Shown: positions 1-11,300 of the stretch, one piece after another | Numbering within the stretch: position 1 is the first letter of the stretch | Layout of the letters: each line of letters starts with the position of its first letter | Origin: Cenococcum geophilum 1.58 | Taxonomy: Eukaryota; Ascomycota; Dothideomycetes; Gloniales; Gloniaceae | Reading direction: 5' to 3' | Length of the DNA: 64,000 nucleotides | NCBI GenBank assembly: GCA_001692895.1 | Contig: KV748185.1 | Coordinates: 2,798,096-2,862,095, forward strand | The notes under the pieces: generated by a model | Told to the model about the DNA's origin: nothing | What the model saw: only the letters and a program-made list of their open reading frames with translations | Databases searched by the model: none | Translations under genes and position numbers: made by a program

Positions 1-716
1 CAAAGATATAAGAAAAAGAGAGAAATGATGAATATCATCATAATCACTGAGTAATTGAATGCTCCGTACCCGATAGTGCAGCGATTTACCTGCGCGTTCG
101 GACATATTAACCTAATAGATATTGGCTCTTATAGTTCGATCCCTTTTCCTTTCCTCTTCTTCTCGTCGCGGCAAATGCGATTACCCGCTATTCTGAAGCG
201 CAGGGTGCATTGGCGTTATACGCCGATATATCGTTTGAACGGCTACGCTTCAATGACGCGATTCCTCCGACATATGTCATGGATGCCGGTAGGATCGATA
301 TTCGGATAATTCTCGGCATAATGGCAGAAATTCTCCGATAGCTGAGGAATAATATATAAAAGAAAAATTGATCCATTCGGAATATGATCTTAGATATCAG
401 AGAGATGATATAATTCATCTCATGATCAATTATCCAAATCCCTAGAATATATCAATCAATTGATAATGACTAATCAGCGCAAGTCAATCTATATGAGAGA
501 CTACCCGCCTTTGTGAGACGGTTTCGAATAGGCCGACGAAAGCGCGCGTTCTGGGCCCTTTATGCTATCCTCTCATTTGCACTATTCAATTATCGATCAA
601 GTTTCAAGAAGAATTTACGGACCACGGGCTATAGTTGCGGGAGAATATCCGCTGGGTGATGCCCTACTCACATCACCCAATATCATTACTGGAAACAGTA
701 TTATATCCCTGATGAT
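1..716. other. Unassigned repeat-block flank
   Basis: No gene or element end is recognised here. The stretch is moderately AT-rich, but it still contains CA and TG dinucleotides, unlike the strongly mutated DNA that follows at 717. Short open frames exist without fungal codon-use or domain signals. It is probably an old intergenic or transposon remnant cut off by the window edge. Confidence 0.4.
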
Positions 717-2100
717 ATTAGCTTACTAGGCGGAGACCTAATACTATACTAGTAGAGCGCTATAATAGTAATAGAGGATAAAAGGTTACTAATATAGATA
801 GAAATCTACTACACTAATTATAAAATAGGCAGATCTTAAATAGAAGCGATAATAGAAGAAGGTAGTAAAAATATAAGACGCAGCTATAAAGAACACCCTA
901 TAGTTAATACTAATAAAGGTAAAATCTATAATCGCCTTTCTACTATAGATAGAGGGTTTAGGCCTAAATATATAACTAATAAACATCTATATTTTGAATA
1001 CCTTACCTTAATATATATATGGGTGGCCTATTTAGTTAGTACGCTATATATTACTATTCTATAGTTACCGCTTAGTAAGGGACTAGCTACTTACTAGTAT
1101 AGGTATAAACAATATTACCTAAATACTCTTTAAGTAGAGGCCTATAGGTAGTAATAAGATAGCTTATAGGCTAAGAAGTTCTTTAATAGTTCTAAATAGT
1201 ATATAAGATTTAATAGAAGGATACTAAAGGGTATGCCCTTTTCTAGCCCCTTAAAGACTAAATACCCCTACCTAGCCGTAGGTAGTACGCTAGCGAATTA
1301 CTAGATACTTCTACTACCCCCCCTAAATCTTCTAATATACCTAAAAAATATAGTATATAAGGTAGATATAAAGATATAAAGATATATTAGTTTTATATAT
1401 TCTACCTTTACTAAACTAATATATCTTTATATCTTTAGGTCTACCTTATATACTATACTTTTTAGGTATATTAGAAGATCTAAAGGGGGCAGTAAGAGTA
1501 TCTGGTAATTTATTAGCGTACTACCTATAGCTAGGCAGCGGTATTTAGTCTCTAAGGGGCTAAAAGGGGTATATCCTTTAGTGTCCTCCTATTAAATCTT
1601 ATATACTATTTAGAACTACTAAAAAACTCCTTAGCCTATAAGCTATTTTAATACTACTTATAAGCCCCTACTTATAGAGAGTATAAGTAATATTATTTAT
1701 ACCTATACTAGTAAATAGCTAGTACCTTAGTAAGTAGTAGCTATAGAAAAGTAGTATATAGTATACTAACTAAATAGGCTATCTATAAGTGTATTAAGGT
1801 ATAATATTTAGAATATAGATACTTACTAGCTATATATTTAGGCTTAAAATCTTTATCTATAGTAGGAAAGCGGCTATAGATTTTACCTTTATTAGTCCTT
1901 TATATAGGAGGAGTATTAGTATTAACTATAGGGTATTCTATATAGCTACGTCTTATATTTTCACTACCTCCTTCTATTTAAGGTCTACCTATTTTATAAT
2001 AAGTATAGTAGATCTCTATCTATACTAATAGCCTCTTATCCTCTATTACTATAGTAGTACTCTATTAATACGGCGCTAGGTCTCCGCCTAGTAAGCTAAT
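717..2100. repeat. Giant inverted repeat (palindrome), arms about 680 bp
   Basis: The left arm starts ATTAGCTTACTAGGCGGAGA at 717 and the right arm ends with its reverse complement at 2100. Matching runs continue inward: the TAGTAATAGAGGATAA, GACGYAGCTATA and AATATACCTAAAAA blocks all reappear inverted in the right arm. At the centre 1381-1393 pairs with 1413-1425, leaving a spacer of 19 bases. The arms are extremely AT-rich and nearly free of CA/TG, the expected end state of RIP. It could be a foldback transposon or two element copies joined head to head. TA or AT dinucleotides flank both ends, so a target duplication cannot be resolved. No coding sequence survives. Confidence 0.85.
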
Positions 2101-2606
2101 AGTTTCTATATTTTCTTTTCTCTCTTTACTACTTATAGGTAAAGGGCTTCCTAGCTAGTATACTTAGGCGTATTACCTCTTTAAGGGGCCCTTAATCTTT
2201 ATATACGTCTTATTCCTTATATACGTTTTAGTATTTAGCGTATATTTTCTTTTACTAGGTAGCCTTATACTATAACTATTCTTTATATAGTAGTTATATT
2301 AATATATAAGTCTACTAGTAGAACTACTACTTTATNTTCTAGTATNGCGCGTAGTNTTNTCTTATAAACCCCTATAGTTCTATATAGGTACTAGTTTTAT
2401 AGCTTAGCTAATAGCGCTAAGGANCTTTTTATTAATACCTTACTACCTAGTCCTNGGCCCTAGATCTAGGAGCCGTATAGTATTATTAGCCTTACTATAA
2501 ATAAATAAATAAATAAATATCTATATAATTTCCTATATAATTATTTCTATAAATTCTATAATTAATTACTAGTATAAAAATATATATCTATACGCCTATA
2601 TATTTA
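2101..2606. other. AT-rich RIP-degraded DNA with ambiguous bases
   Basis: This is TA-rich, CA/TG-poor sequence with several N bases around 2336-2455. It contains a short AATA microsatellite near 2501-2515. No element termini or coding capacity can be recognised. It is most likely decayed transposon sequence joining the palindrome to the satellite block. Confidence 0.5.
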
Positions 2607-2690
2607 TATAAAGCTCTATATAAAGCTCTATATAAGGCTCTATATAAAGCTTTATATAAGGCTCTATATAAGGCTCTATATAAAGGTCTA
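2607..2690 (+). repeat. RIP-converted 12-bp satellite (AAGCTCTATATA)
   Basis: About seven units of AAGCTCTATATA or AGGCTCTATATA stand in tandem. Compared with the intact unit AAGCTCTGCACG found from 2761 onward, the half AAGCTC is unchanged while TGCACG has become TATATA. AAGCTC contains no CA or TG, and the changed half is full of them. The difference is therefore what RIP would be expected to do. Confidence 0.8.
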
Positions 2691-2760
2691 TTATGATAGA
2701 TTCATACGCTCTATCGCTCAAATTACCGCTCTGACTGCTCAAGAGCTCTTTTCTCCTCCT

Positions 2761-3398
2761 TAAAGCTCTCTACGCGCATAAGGCTCTGCTTGGCTCGCAA
2801 CCCAGAGCTTCTGCACGAAGCTCTGCACGAAGGCTCTGCACGAAGGCTCTTCGACCACAGCTCTGCACGAAGCTCTGCTCGAAGTTCTGCTCGAAGCTCT
2901 GCAGTCGAAGCTCTCGCGGAGCTCTGGTCGGAGGCTCTGCACGAAGCTTGCGCTACGGCAAGGCTCTGCACGAAGCTTTCTCGGACGGCTCTGCACGAGA
3001 ACGGCTCAAGCTCTGGACATCCGTATGTGTCGGAGGCTGCTCGACGAGCTTCTGCGTACGGGATGCTCTGCGGCACGCGAGCTCTGCGTACGGAGCTCTG
3101 CTAGAAGCTCTGCGTGCTGAGCTCTGCTACGAAGTCTGCTCGGCTCGCACGAAGCTCTGAGCGGAAGGCTCTGCCCAATAAAGCTCTGGCACGATGCGGT
3201 TGTACGAGGGCAGCTCTGGGCTAGGGAGCGCGCGCTCGAGTGCTGTCTGCAGGAAGCTCTGGGCAACGAAGCTCTGCTCGTACGGAGGCTCTGCATATCC
3301 CAAGCTCTGCACAAAGCTCTGCACGAAGCTCTGCAGAGACGAAGGGCTCCTGCACGTAAGCTCTACTGCGGAGCTCTGCGTAGGGCTCTGCGATAAAG
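2761..3398 (+). repeat. 12-bp satellite array, copy 1 (AAGCTCTGCACG)
   Basis: Imperfect tandem and interspersed units of AAGCTCTGCACG, with variants such as AAGCTCTGCTCG and GGCTCTGCACGA. Because 12 is a multiple of 3, every frame on both strands stays open and encodes tetrapeptide-like repeats (EALH, CRAS). The array therefore mimics genes but has no codon-level constraint. It is much richer in G+C than its left neighbour (2607-2690), which carries the same unit in RIP-mutated form. Confidence 0.85.
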
Positions 3399-4000
3399 CC
3401 AATCTACTAAAAGCCACATAAGGCCTATAATATCTCCTGAGCGAGTCTCATACCTAAAAAGCTTAGCCCCTTTCTATAAGGGCATAATTTGTATACACCG
3501 AAGCTACTAGTAGTCCTCAGTTAGTTATTTTTAAGGCTGGCTCGTCGGTTCCTCTTTTGGTGTTGAGTTTAGGCTCTGGCTACAGTAGGAAGAGGGCGGC
3601 GGGGTGTGGCTCCACGGCAAAGGAAGTCTGGTGGGCTCTAGAGTCGTGGGCTGCTACGACTCGGGGGCGTCGGCGCGACGCACGAGATAACAAATTAGGA
3701 ATTCGGGCAAATCGGGCAACGTAGTCTTCTTCGCCAGGGTTTGCTTTGGTATTTAGCCATCAGGAATAGCTTTTAGGGAGCTATAAGCCAGTTAAGACAA
3801 ATTTGGCTTAAAGTAGGTGTTATATAGGGCCGTAACATCTCCTCGCGGCGCTAGGACTAACAAAAATCCGAACCGTGTCACCAGACCTTCTAACGACGCC
3901 GTCTTGCCAAAAGCGGCTAGCGGCTTGGCAAAGGTAAGCCTTGCAAGAAGGTTCTGGGAACGAGACAAGGCTTTTATGGTTATGTCGTTACTTGCCATCA
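3399..4000. other. GC-normal unassigned segment between satellite blocks
   Basis: This mixed-composition segment has no recognisable gene. A CATCAGGAA motif at 3758 resembles the terminal repeat of the CATCRGGAAAAT family and may be a degraded element end, but no partner with a matching flank was found. The sequence is far less TA-rich than the surrounding retrotransposons. Confidence 0.4.
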
Positions 4001-4280
4001 CATCAGCTAAGTTCTATTACTTTCTTGGGCGCGTTGTTGCAAACGAAAACTCGCGGTCTGCGAAACCTGCGTAAGTCGCAATTTTGGCAATTTGCGCGAT
4101 TTGCAGCAATTTGGTACGCTAATACACACATTAGGCTACCTATGCACGCGCCTGCCCTATCTATGTGTTTGTAGCAAATTGCTGCAAATTGCCGCAAAAT
4201 TACCAAAATTGCGACTTACGGCAGGTTTTGCAGACCCCAATTTTCGCTTGCAACAGCGTGCCTAAAAAATTTTCCTGATG
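4001..4280. mobile_element. Foldback MITE with CATCAG termini
   Basis: This 280-bp element is almost entirely two inverted arms. The left arm, from CATCAGCTAAG at 4001 through GTTGTTGCAAACG and CCTGCGTAAGTCGCAATTTT, is mirrored on the right by AAAATTGCGACTTACGGCAG and CGCTTGCAACAGCG, ending TTTTCCTGATG at 4280. A 2-bp CA flanks both sides (3999-4000 and 4281-4282). There is no coding capacity. The right end is almost the same as the end at 5675 and related to the ends of element D, so this is probably a small non-autonomous member of the same family. Confidence 0.7.
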
Positions 4281-4681
4281 CAGAGGCTCTGCACGAGGCT
4301 CTACACGAAGCTCTGTACGAAGCTCTGCACGAAGCTCTACACAAAGCTCTACACGAAGCTCTACACGAGGCTCTACACAAAGCTCTGCATATAGAGGCTC
4401 TGCACGAGGCTCTGCACGAAGCTCTACACGAAGCTCTACACAAGGCTCTGCCACGAGCTCTACACGAAGCTCTACGTACAGAGGCTCTGCACGAAGCTCT
4501 ACACGAAGCTCTGCACAAAGCTCTATATGAAGCTCTACACGAAGCTCTGCATAAAGCTCTACGAAGCTCTACACGAAGCTCTACATATAGAGGCTCTGCA
4601 CGAGGCTCTGCGCGAAGCTCTACACGAGGCTCTGCGCGAAGCTCTGCATACGGAGGCTCTACACGAACTCTACACAAAGCC
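4281..4681 (+). repeat. 12-bp satellite array, copy 2
   Basis: About 30 units of AAGCTCTGCACG or AGGCTCTGCACG. Many units carry single transitions at the CA/TG sites (CTCTACACG, CTCTGTACG, CTCTGCATA, CTCTATATG). These are intermediates between the intact unit and the fully converted AAGCTCTATATA at 2607-2690. The open frames across it are by-products of the 12-bp period. Confidence 0.85.
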
Positions 4682-4846
4682 TTTGTGTGTGCGCGCGACA
4701 CACTACTATCGGGTCCCCGCTATATTCCGATAGCCTCTACACGTGCCTCTGCCAAGTATACCCCTATATACACCTAGGTAGCCACCTCATTTTTTTACCC
4801 TTCCTTACATCCTCCCTACCTAGGAAGACACCAGAACGACAGCCAG

Positions 4847-5190
4847 CAGACGACCGTCGCCGGAGCCAGATGACCGTCGCCAGAGCTAGACGACCGTCAG
4901 AGCCAGACGACGGTCGTCAGAGCCAGACGACTGTCGCCGGAGCCAGATGACCGTCGCCAGAGCTGGACGACCGTCGTCAGAGCTAGACGACCGTCGCCAG
5001 AGCTAGACGACCGTCAGAGCAGACGACCGTCGTCAGAGCTAGACGACCGTCGCCGGAGCCAGATGACCGTCGCCAGAGCTGGACGACCGTCGTCAGAGCC
5101 AGACGACCGTCGCCGGAGCCAGATGACCGTCGCCAGAGCTAGACGACCGTCGTCATCGCCACACGACCGTCACCAGAGCCACACGACAAC
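4847..5190 (+). repeat. 18-20 bp minisatellite (GACGACCGTCGCCAGAGC)
   Basis: Roughly 18 imperfect tandem units alternate GACGACCGTCGCCAGAGCTA, GATGACCGTCGCC and GACGACCGTCGTCAGAGC. Each unit contains the small palindrome GACGACCGTC/GACGGTCGTC. The reverse complement of the same unit forms two arrays in element D (25517-25640 and 25893-25975). Confidence 0.85.
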
Positions 5191-5253
5191 CGTTCGAACG
5201 ACCAGCCAGCGAACACGATAAACGATTCGATTGATCGATCGAATCAAGGTAAC

Positions 5254-5372
5254 ATAGACAGGTAGGCACAGACAGGTAGGTATAGACAGACAGACAGACA
5301 GGTAGGTAGGTAGGCAAGCAGGCAGGTAGGCAGGCAGGCAGGTAGGCAGGCAGGCAGGCAGGTAAGTAGGCA
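5254..5372 (+). repeat. CAGGTAGG/CAGACAGG short tandem array
   Basis: A run of 4-8 bp units (CAGG, TAGG, CAGA) directly follows the GATCGATCGAATC box. The complementary CCTACCTGTCTGCAT array occupies 25154-25461 in element D. Confidence 0.85.
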
Positions 5373-5675
5373 GATGATTTAGAGCCTCCGCGAGAGGCTT
5401 CCCCCTTAACGCCTAAAGTAGATAGCTCTACATTTTATATAGTTATAATATAAATATATTTAAAAGTATACTACAGAAATCTATGGAAATATGTGATAAT
5501 TTGGTTATTATGTAATATAATTATAATTTATATAGTTACAATTTATATAGTTACAATTTGTACAATTCGTACAATTCATACAGTTTTTACAATTCGTACA
5601 ATTCGTACAGTTCGTACAGTTTGCGGCAATTTGCCGCAAACCGCAACAACGACCCCAAAAAAAATTTTCCTGATG

Positions 5676-6499
5676 CACTGATTTCAAGGACGGAAGAAGA
5701 CAATATATCCTTGCAACAACTTCACTCTGGAATGCTATAACCTTCCTATAAATCTCATGACTAGTAAACTATGACGCCCAGGTCTCATGACGAGGACCAC
5801 GAACTACTTAAAGAAAACAATACTATCTCGGAATTCTGCCGAGTGGCTTTCGAGGTAAACGTGGAGAATCTTGGTAATAATAGGAACGAACTGAACATCA
5901 TATACGATATATTGGGATCATGAATTGTATGAAAAATCTCCTGAGATCAAGTAACTTGTACTGTGAGATAGAATATTTTGTATATTCGAAGCAAGGAGAT
6001 CTAAAATTCTAAACATGGAGGGTAAGTGCGAGAAATTTTGGGACAATCAGGAGATTGCTGTAATGAAAATTAGCGGGTTGGGGCTGGCGTTTAATCTATA
6101 TCTATTGATCTGACCGCTAGACGTTTTGGCGGTGTGCCAATCTGGTCTCATGAAAGGAATATGGAAATCGCCTCGTGACCGTATGACGGAGCAGTGAGGC
6201 CGTGGAGCTCCGAGAGCTCTAAATTTAACATAATAAGGAAACATTTAGTCTCAATGGGGGGGAGGATGCGTGCGTACATCACGTATGATAAGATAAGAAC
6301 CTTCATTCTCCGTGCTTGTTATTAAGCTTGTTGTTCTTTGCTTAACTATTCTACACTGTTGATTAGGTAATTATACGTTCTAGTTGGACTAGCCTCTTAC
6401 AAAAATTCCGTATATACTAGGCGCGGGCGTAAGCGTAATACCCGCTGAGGCAGTTTACACGCATTAAGTAAAGGTAGTAGCACCTAAATTAGCTCGTAT
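5676..6499. other. Spacer between D-prime and element A
   Basis: No gene is recognised. Composition is less TA-biased than the flanking retrotransposon. Together with the DNA from 27246, this is the host-side target region into which element A inserted: CGTAT at 6495-6499 is repeated at 27246-27250. Confidence 0.5.
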
Positions 6500-6924
6500 T
6501 GTAACGGAACCTTGTAGCAAGAACTACGATGGGCTCGTTAATGGGCTAGGTGTGTAGGAAATGCAAAGACAGTAGTTAACAATGTAATAATAACTGGTGG
6601 AGTAGTTGCCTAATAGATTAACTCTAATTATATTCTAAGAATTACTANAAGGAAGNAACNATCTANGTAGGNANTAANNGTCCTTAAATACANAACCGTA
6701 CTCCTATAAAATCCTTCTTATACGTAATGTACGTCTTATATATAAGGTACGTAAGTTCCTCTTATTTCTCTTGTTTAATACGTAGTATATTATATAACCT
6801 TAGTTACTATTCCTTATTATATAGTTCTACCGGTTTTATTTTAGACCGTACCTAAATTAACTAACTAGCTTCTTCTAACTTCTCTCTTAGTAGTTATAAT
6901 ATTATACTTAAAGCATCCGTAATA
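6500..6924 (-). repeat. Element A 3' LTR
   Basis: A 425-bp repeat running from TGTAACGGAACC to CATCCGTAATA. It is a homologue of the split LTR at 24782-27245 and shares with it the ATACGTCTTATATATAAGG block that is absent from B's LTRs. It is flanked outside by target duplication CGTAT and inside by a purine-rich tract on the minus strand. Several N bases lie at 6648-6692. Confidence 0.85.
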
Positions 6925-7917
6925 CTATCTCCCTCCTCTTTATCTTCGTCCTTAAAGATTTAAAATATCTCTAAGTTATTTACTAGAGGTGTAATATCTA
7001 TCTAATTAATTTAGTTAATATTATTACTTATTATACCTAAAGCAATTTCTTCTTTATACGCCCAACGTTATACCCGCACTATTACTGCGATATTATCTTT
7101 TAGTAAGATTATACCATCTCCGTATTCTTATTATGCGAAAGAGGGGTTAGTTTATATTATATTGGCGAGTCCTTTTTTATAATAACCGTCCTCTTACTTA
7201 GAGTGCACTAAAGCGAATATTTATTTATCCTATAATATTCGCTTTACCTCTAATACTAAATATACGCGACCTATTACTCTTAATAGTTGTCTAGTTCCCT
7301 AATTAATTTATCTTAGGGTCTTATATTTAATCTGCTGCTACGCGGCTAGATAGTAAACTATCTTAAGCCCTTGCTAAGTTAAAATATTCTTATAATATGG
7401 AATAGAAGGCCCTAAATGCTCGTATCGCGGCGTCTGCTTAATTACTTTGCCTTAAGAAGGTTTGTAAGAAGGTTTATTCTAAGGAGTAGAAACTTATAGA
7501 ATAAGGTCTTTAGGAACTAGGTAATAAGAGAACTAACTCTCCTTCTATAGTAAAGGGAATAACTCTAAGTAGTTCGGCAGTCGCTCTTCCTAGGTCCCCC
7601 TTAGGTAACTTATTCTTTAATACTCCTTCCTTATTAATGTTACCTAACCTATTTTTTTCTAATACTCCTATACCTTTTCTATAGCATTCTTTAAATTCTC
7701 TAATAGCTTCTAGGTAGTCTTAGTATAGCCTATCTACTTAACCTTATACTATATTTTATTATTAATATCCTTATAACTAATAATCCTTAAAACTTGCTAT
7801 TTGTCTTCTTCCCGTCCTTTATACATGTCTATTTTATAAACTAGCGGCTTAATATTCCTATATACTAGCTCTAGCATTATAATATACTATATAGGGTAGA
7901 TCTTTATTTTAGCTAGT
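6925..7917 (-). pseudogene. Element A pol 3' end with chromodomain remnant
   Basis: Homologous to 8338-9350 of element B. On the minus strand the segment near 7690-7780 keeps the spacing of a chromodomain (a W-x-GY-x-ETT-like stretch in B, more decayed here). Many TAG/TAA codons created by transitions interrupt it. It ends at CTAGT (7913-7917), the target site of element B, and continues at 15945. Confidence 0.7.
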
Positions 7918-8337
7918 TATAACAGAGCCTTATAGTGGGAACTACGGTAGACTTATTAATAGGCTAGGTATGTAGGTATTGTAAGTAAGTTAACAACGTA
8001 ATAACAACTGGTGGAGTGGTTGCCCAATAGATTAACTTTAATTATATTCTAAGAATTACTATAAGGAAGGAACTATCTAGGTAGGGACTAAGGGTCCTTA
8101 AATACACAACCATACTCCTAAGAAAGTCGTTGCTCTATTACTCTGTCTGCTCTATTCACTCTATTATAGATTTTGTAGATTATACAGATTACACAGATCA
8201 CATTATATGACTTTACTTACCATTCCTCGTTATATAGTTCCACGGGTTCTATCCTAAACCGTGCTTATATTAACCAACTAGCTTCCTCTAACTCTTCTCT
8301 AAGTAGTTATAATATTATACTTAAAGCGTTCATAATA
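7918..8337 (-). repeat. Element B 3' LTR
   Basis: 420 bp, from TATAACAGAGCC (TGTAACGG-type start after RIP) to GTTCATAATA. It pairs with 15520-15939 and differs from it mainly by C-to-T and G-to-A changes. It carries a subfamily-specific stretch (GCTCTATTCACTCTRTYATAG) that element A's LTRs lack. Confidence 0.88.
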
Positions 8338-11300
8338 CCATCTCCCTCCTTTTTATCTTTGTCCTTAAAGATACCTAGTATCTCTAAGTCATTTACTAGA
8401 GGTGTAATGCCCGTCTAATTAACTTAGTTGACTTTGTTACTTATAATGCCTAAAGTGCCTTCTTCTTCCTTAACTCTTTGTTATACGCGTACAGTCTCTT
8501 CTATACTATTGCTTGGTGAAGTAATACCATCTATGTTCTTATTGTGCGAAAGAGGGGTTAGTCTATATTGCGTTGGCGAGTCCCTTATCTTAATAACCCT
8601 CTTTTTATACGGAGTGTACTAAAGCAAACGTTTAGTTATCTTGCGATATTCGCTTAATTCCTAACACTAAGTATGCGCGTCCTATGACTTTTAATAGTCT
8701 TTAAGTTCCCTAAGTAATTTGTTATAGGGTCTTATATTTAATCTACTACTACGAAGCTTAATAGTGAGCTGTCCGTCGCCTTAGCGGAACTTCGTTATTC
8801 GCGTAACGCTAAGAAGGAGGCTACCGATGCTTAACAACGGGCCCTTAATTCTTGTCTTGCTGCGTCTACTCGCTTAATTCGTCTTAAAAAATTTCGTAAG
8901 AAGGTTTGTTTAAAGGAGTGGAAACTTATAGAATAAGGCCTATAGGAACTTAATAATAAAAGAACGGATTCTCTTCTAATAGAGAAGGAAATAACTCTAA
9001 GTAGTTCGGCAGTCGCTTTTCCTAGGTCCCCCTTAGGTAACTTATTCTTTGGTAATTCCTCTTTATTAATATTGCCTAATCTTTTCTTTCCTAATACTCC
9101 TATACCTTTCCTATAGCGTTCTTTAGGTTTTCTAGTAGCTCCTAGGTAGTCTCGTTGTAGCCTATCCACTTTACTTTATACTATATTTTATCGTCTACGT
9201 CCTTATAACTAACGATCTTTAAAACTTACTATTTGTCTTCTTCTTATCCTTTATATGTGTCTGCTTTATAAACCGGTAGCTTAATATTCCTATATACTAG
9301 CTCTAGTATTGCGATATGCTATATAGGGTAGATCTTTATCCTAGCTGGTAGGTTTAACTTAAATATAACCGGTGAAATTCTCTATATAATTTTAAAGGGT
9401 CCTAGTCTAACGTGGTCCAACTTCTTACTTAGTCGTTAACTCTTGAAATTTTTATATAGTAGCCACACTTTATCTCCCTCCTTAAGATCTGGTCCCTTAG
9501 ATCTCTTAGCATTATAATACTTTTTCATTCTTTGCTATATTACCTTGGCTGTTTCCATAAGGTTTATATAAAGATTTATTAAACTCTTTATCCTTTACTT
9601 AGCTGTGCTATTTATCTTTTTTACTTAATATAGCGATAATAAGGTCCTTAGCTTATATCCATAATTCGCCTTAAATAGTAACGTGCCTATTCTTTTCTAT
9701 GGTGTTGCATTATATGTAAACTATATAACTAATAATAGCGATACCTAATTGTTCTATACGTGATTGACATAGTACCTTAGATACTATTCTAGTGTCTAAT
9801 TTAATCTTTCTATTTAACCGTCTGTCTGTAGATAATATATAGTAGAAGTTACTACTTAAACTCTTTACTCCGCTAAGAATACTTCCTAAAATGCTGTTAT
9901 GAATCTTAGATCTCTGTCCGATATAATCTTGCTTAATACTCTATATCTTATAAACACTTCCTTAATATAAATTCTAGCGACATCTTCCGCTGATATTTCT
10001 TCTGTATATGCTATAAAGTATCCCCACTTTATAAGCTTGTCTATTATTACTAAGATCGCGTTATAATCTTATCTGGTAATAGGATCTCTTAACTTTAGTA
10101 ACTTAATAATAAAGTCCTATAATATAACTTCCTATAGTCTTTCTGGTATTTTAATAGGTTATAGCCCTCTATATAGCTTATGCCTTATTAGTTTATTCCT
10201 TTAGCAATTTAGATATTCTTTTATAACTTGCCTAGCTAGTCCCTAGATTCCATTAATAATATACTCCTCTTAGAGTCTTAACACTAAGCCTATAGCTCCG
10301 TTATGTCCTTAAGTTAGTCCCTTATAAAATAACTTAATAAACTCTTTTATAATAGATCTTGGTACGTATATTACTTCTTAATTTTTATACTGCTCTAAGT
10401 CTAGATCCTCTACCTATGCATTTTAGATCTTTTATATCTAATTACTCTCTAGTAAATCATGGATCTGTTCTTCTTATATTACTATAATTTTTAGATAGTT
10501 ATACCTAATTAATCTATCTATATCTTTTTATAATAAAGCCCCTAATGGCTTTTCGTTGCTTTGTAGTTTAGCTTTTCTACTTAAAGCATCTGCTTGTGCG
10601 TTTTCTGTACCCTTAGTATACTAAATCTTAAAATGGTATTCTGCAAGCATCTCCGCCCATTTAACTTGTCTGCAATTAAGTTCTTTTATTATTAGGAACC
10701 CTGTTAGGTTCTTATAATCCGTCTTAACTATAAATGGTTTTTCTATACCTTATAAGAATAATCTCTATTCCCTTAATACTATAACTATACCTAATAACTC
10801 CTTATTGTAGATATTATAGTTTAGTTCTAGTAGTGTTATCTTTTAACTGTAATATACTACTAGGTGCTATCTATCTTAATATTTCTATAGGAAGCACGCT
10901 CCTAGTGCATAGTCTAATATATCCGTTTCAACCACTGTCTCTAGCTATAGTTAATAGATCTTAAGAACTAGCTCCTAGGTAAACAACTGCTTAATTTTCT
11001 TAAATAGTTCCTTTTATTCCTCTCCCTATGCCTATAGTTCTTCTTTCTTTATTATTCTTATAAGTAGCTTAATATCCTTTAACTATTAAGCTATAAACCT
11101 TCTGCAGTAATTGTAGAACCCTAAAAATAACCTTAACTGCGTTATATTTTCTAGTTCTTACTAATTTACTATGGCCTTAATCTTCTTTAAATCTATACTA
11201 AGTTAGCTTAGTTTAATGATAAATCTAACGAAATCGGTCTTCTTAGTGAAGAACTCGCATTTCTTAATTACTACTGGTATTTGTTCTTCCTATAGTCTCT

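Larger units (their letters stand above)
4281..5675 (-). mobile_element. Minisatellite-cored DNA element D-prime (inverted relative of D)
   Basis: In order it holds a 12-bp array (4281-4681), a unique spacer (about 4690-4845), an array of GACGACCGTCGCCAGAGC-like units (4847-5190), a palindromic box around 5226-5245, a CAGGTAGG array (5254-5372), AT-rich DNA with ACAATTCGT subterminal repeats (5520-5625) and a terminal TTTTCCTGATG at 5675. The same modules occur in opposite orientation inside D (24796-26832). The right end matches the CATCRGGAAAAT terminal repeat. The left end is not resolved: the 4001 foldback may supply it or may have inserted there. No transposase is encoded, so mobilisation in trans is inferred. 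Confidence 0.6.

Noticed and set aside
2723-3421. Several overlapping open frames of 70-117 codons with EALH/CRAS repeats
   Set aside because: They are by-products of the 12-bp satellite period, open in several frames on both strands, with no start context or domain.
4847-5372. CRISPR-like regular repeats
   Set aside because: Units are contiguous and imperfect without unique spacers, and the genome is eukaryotic.
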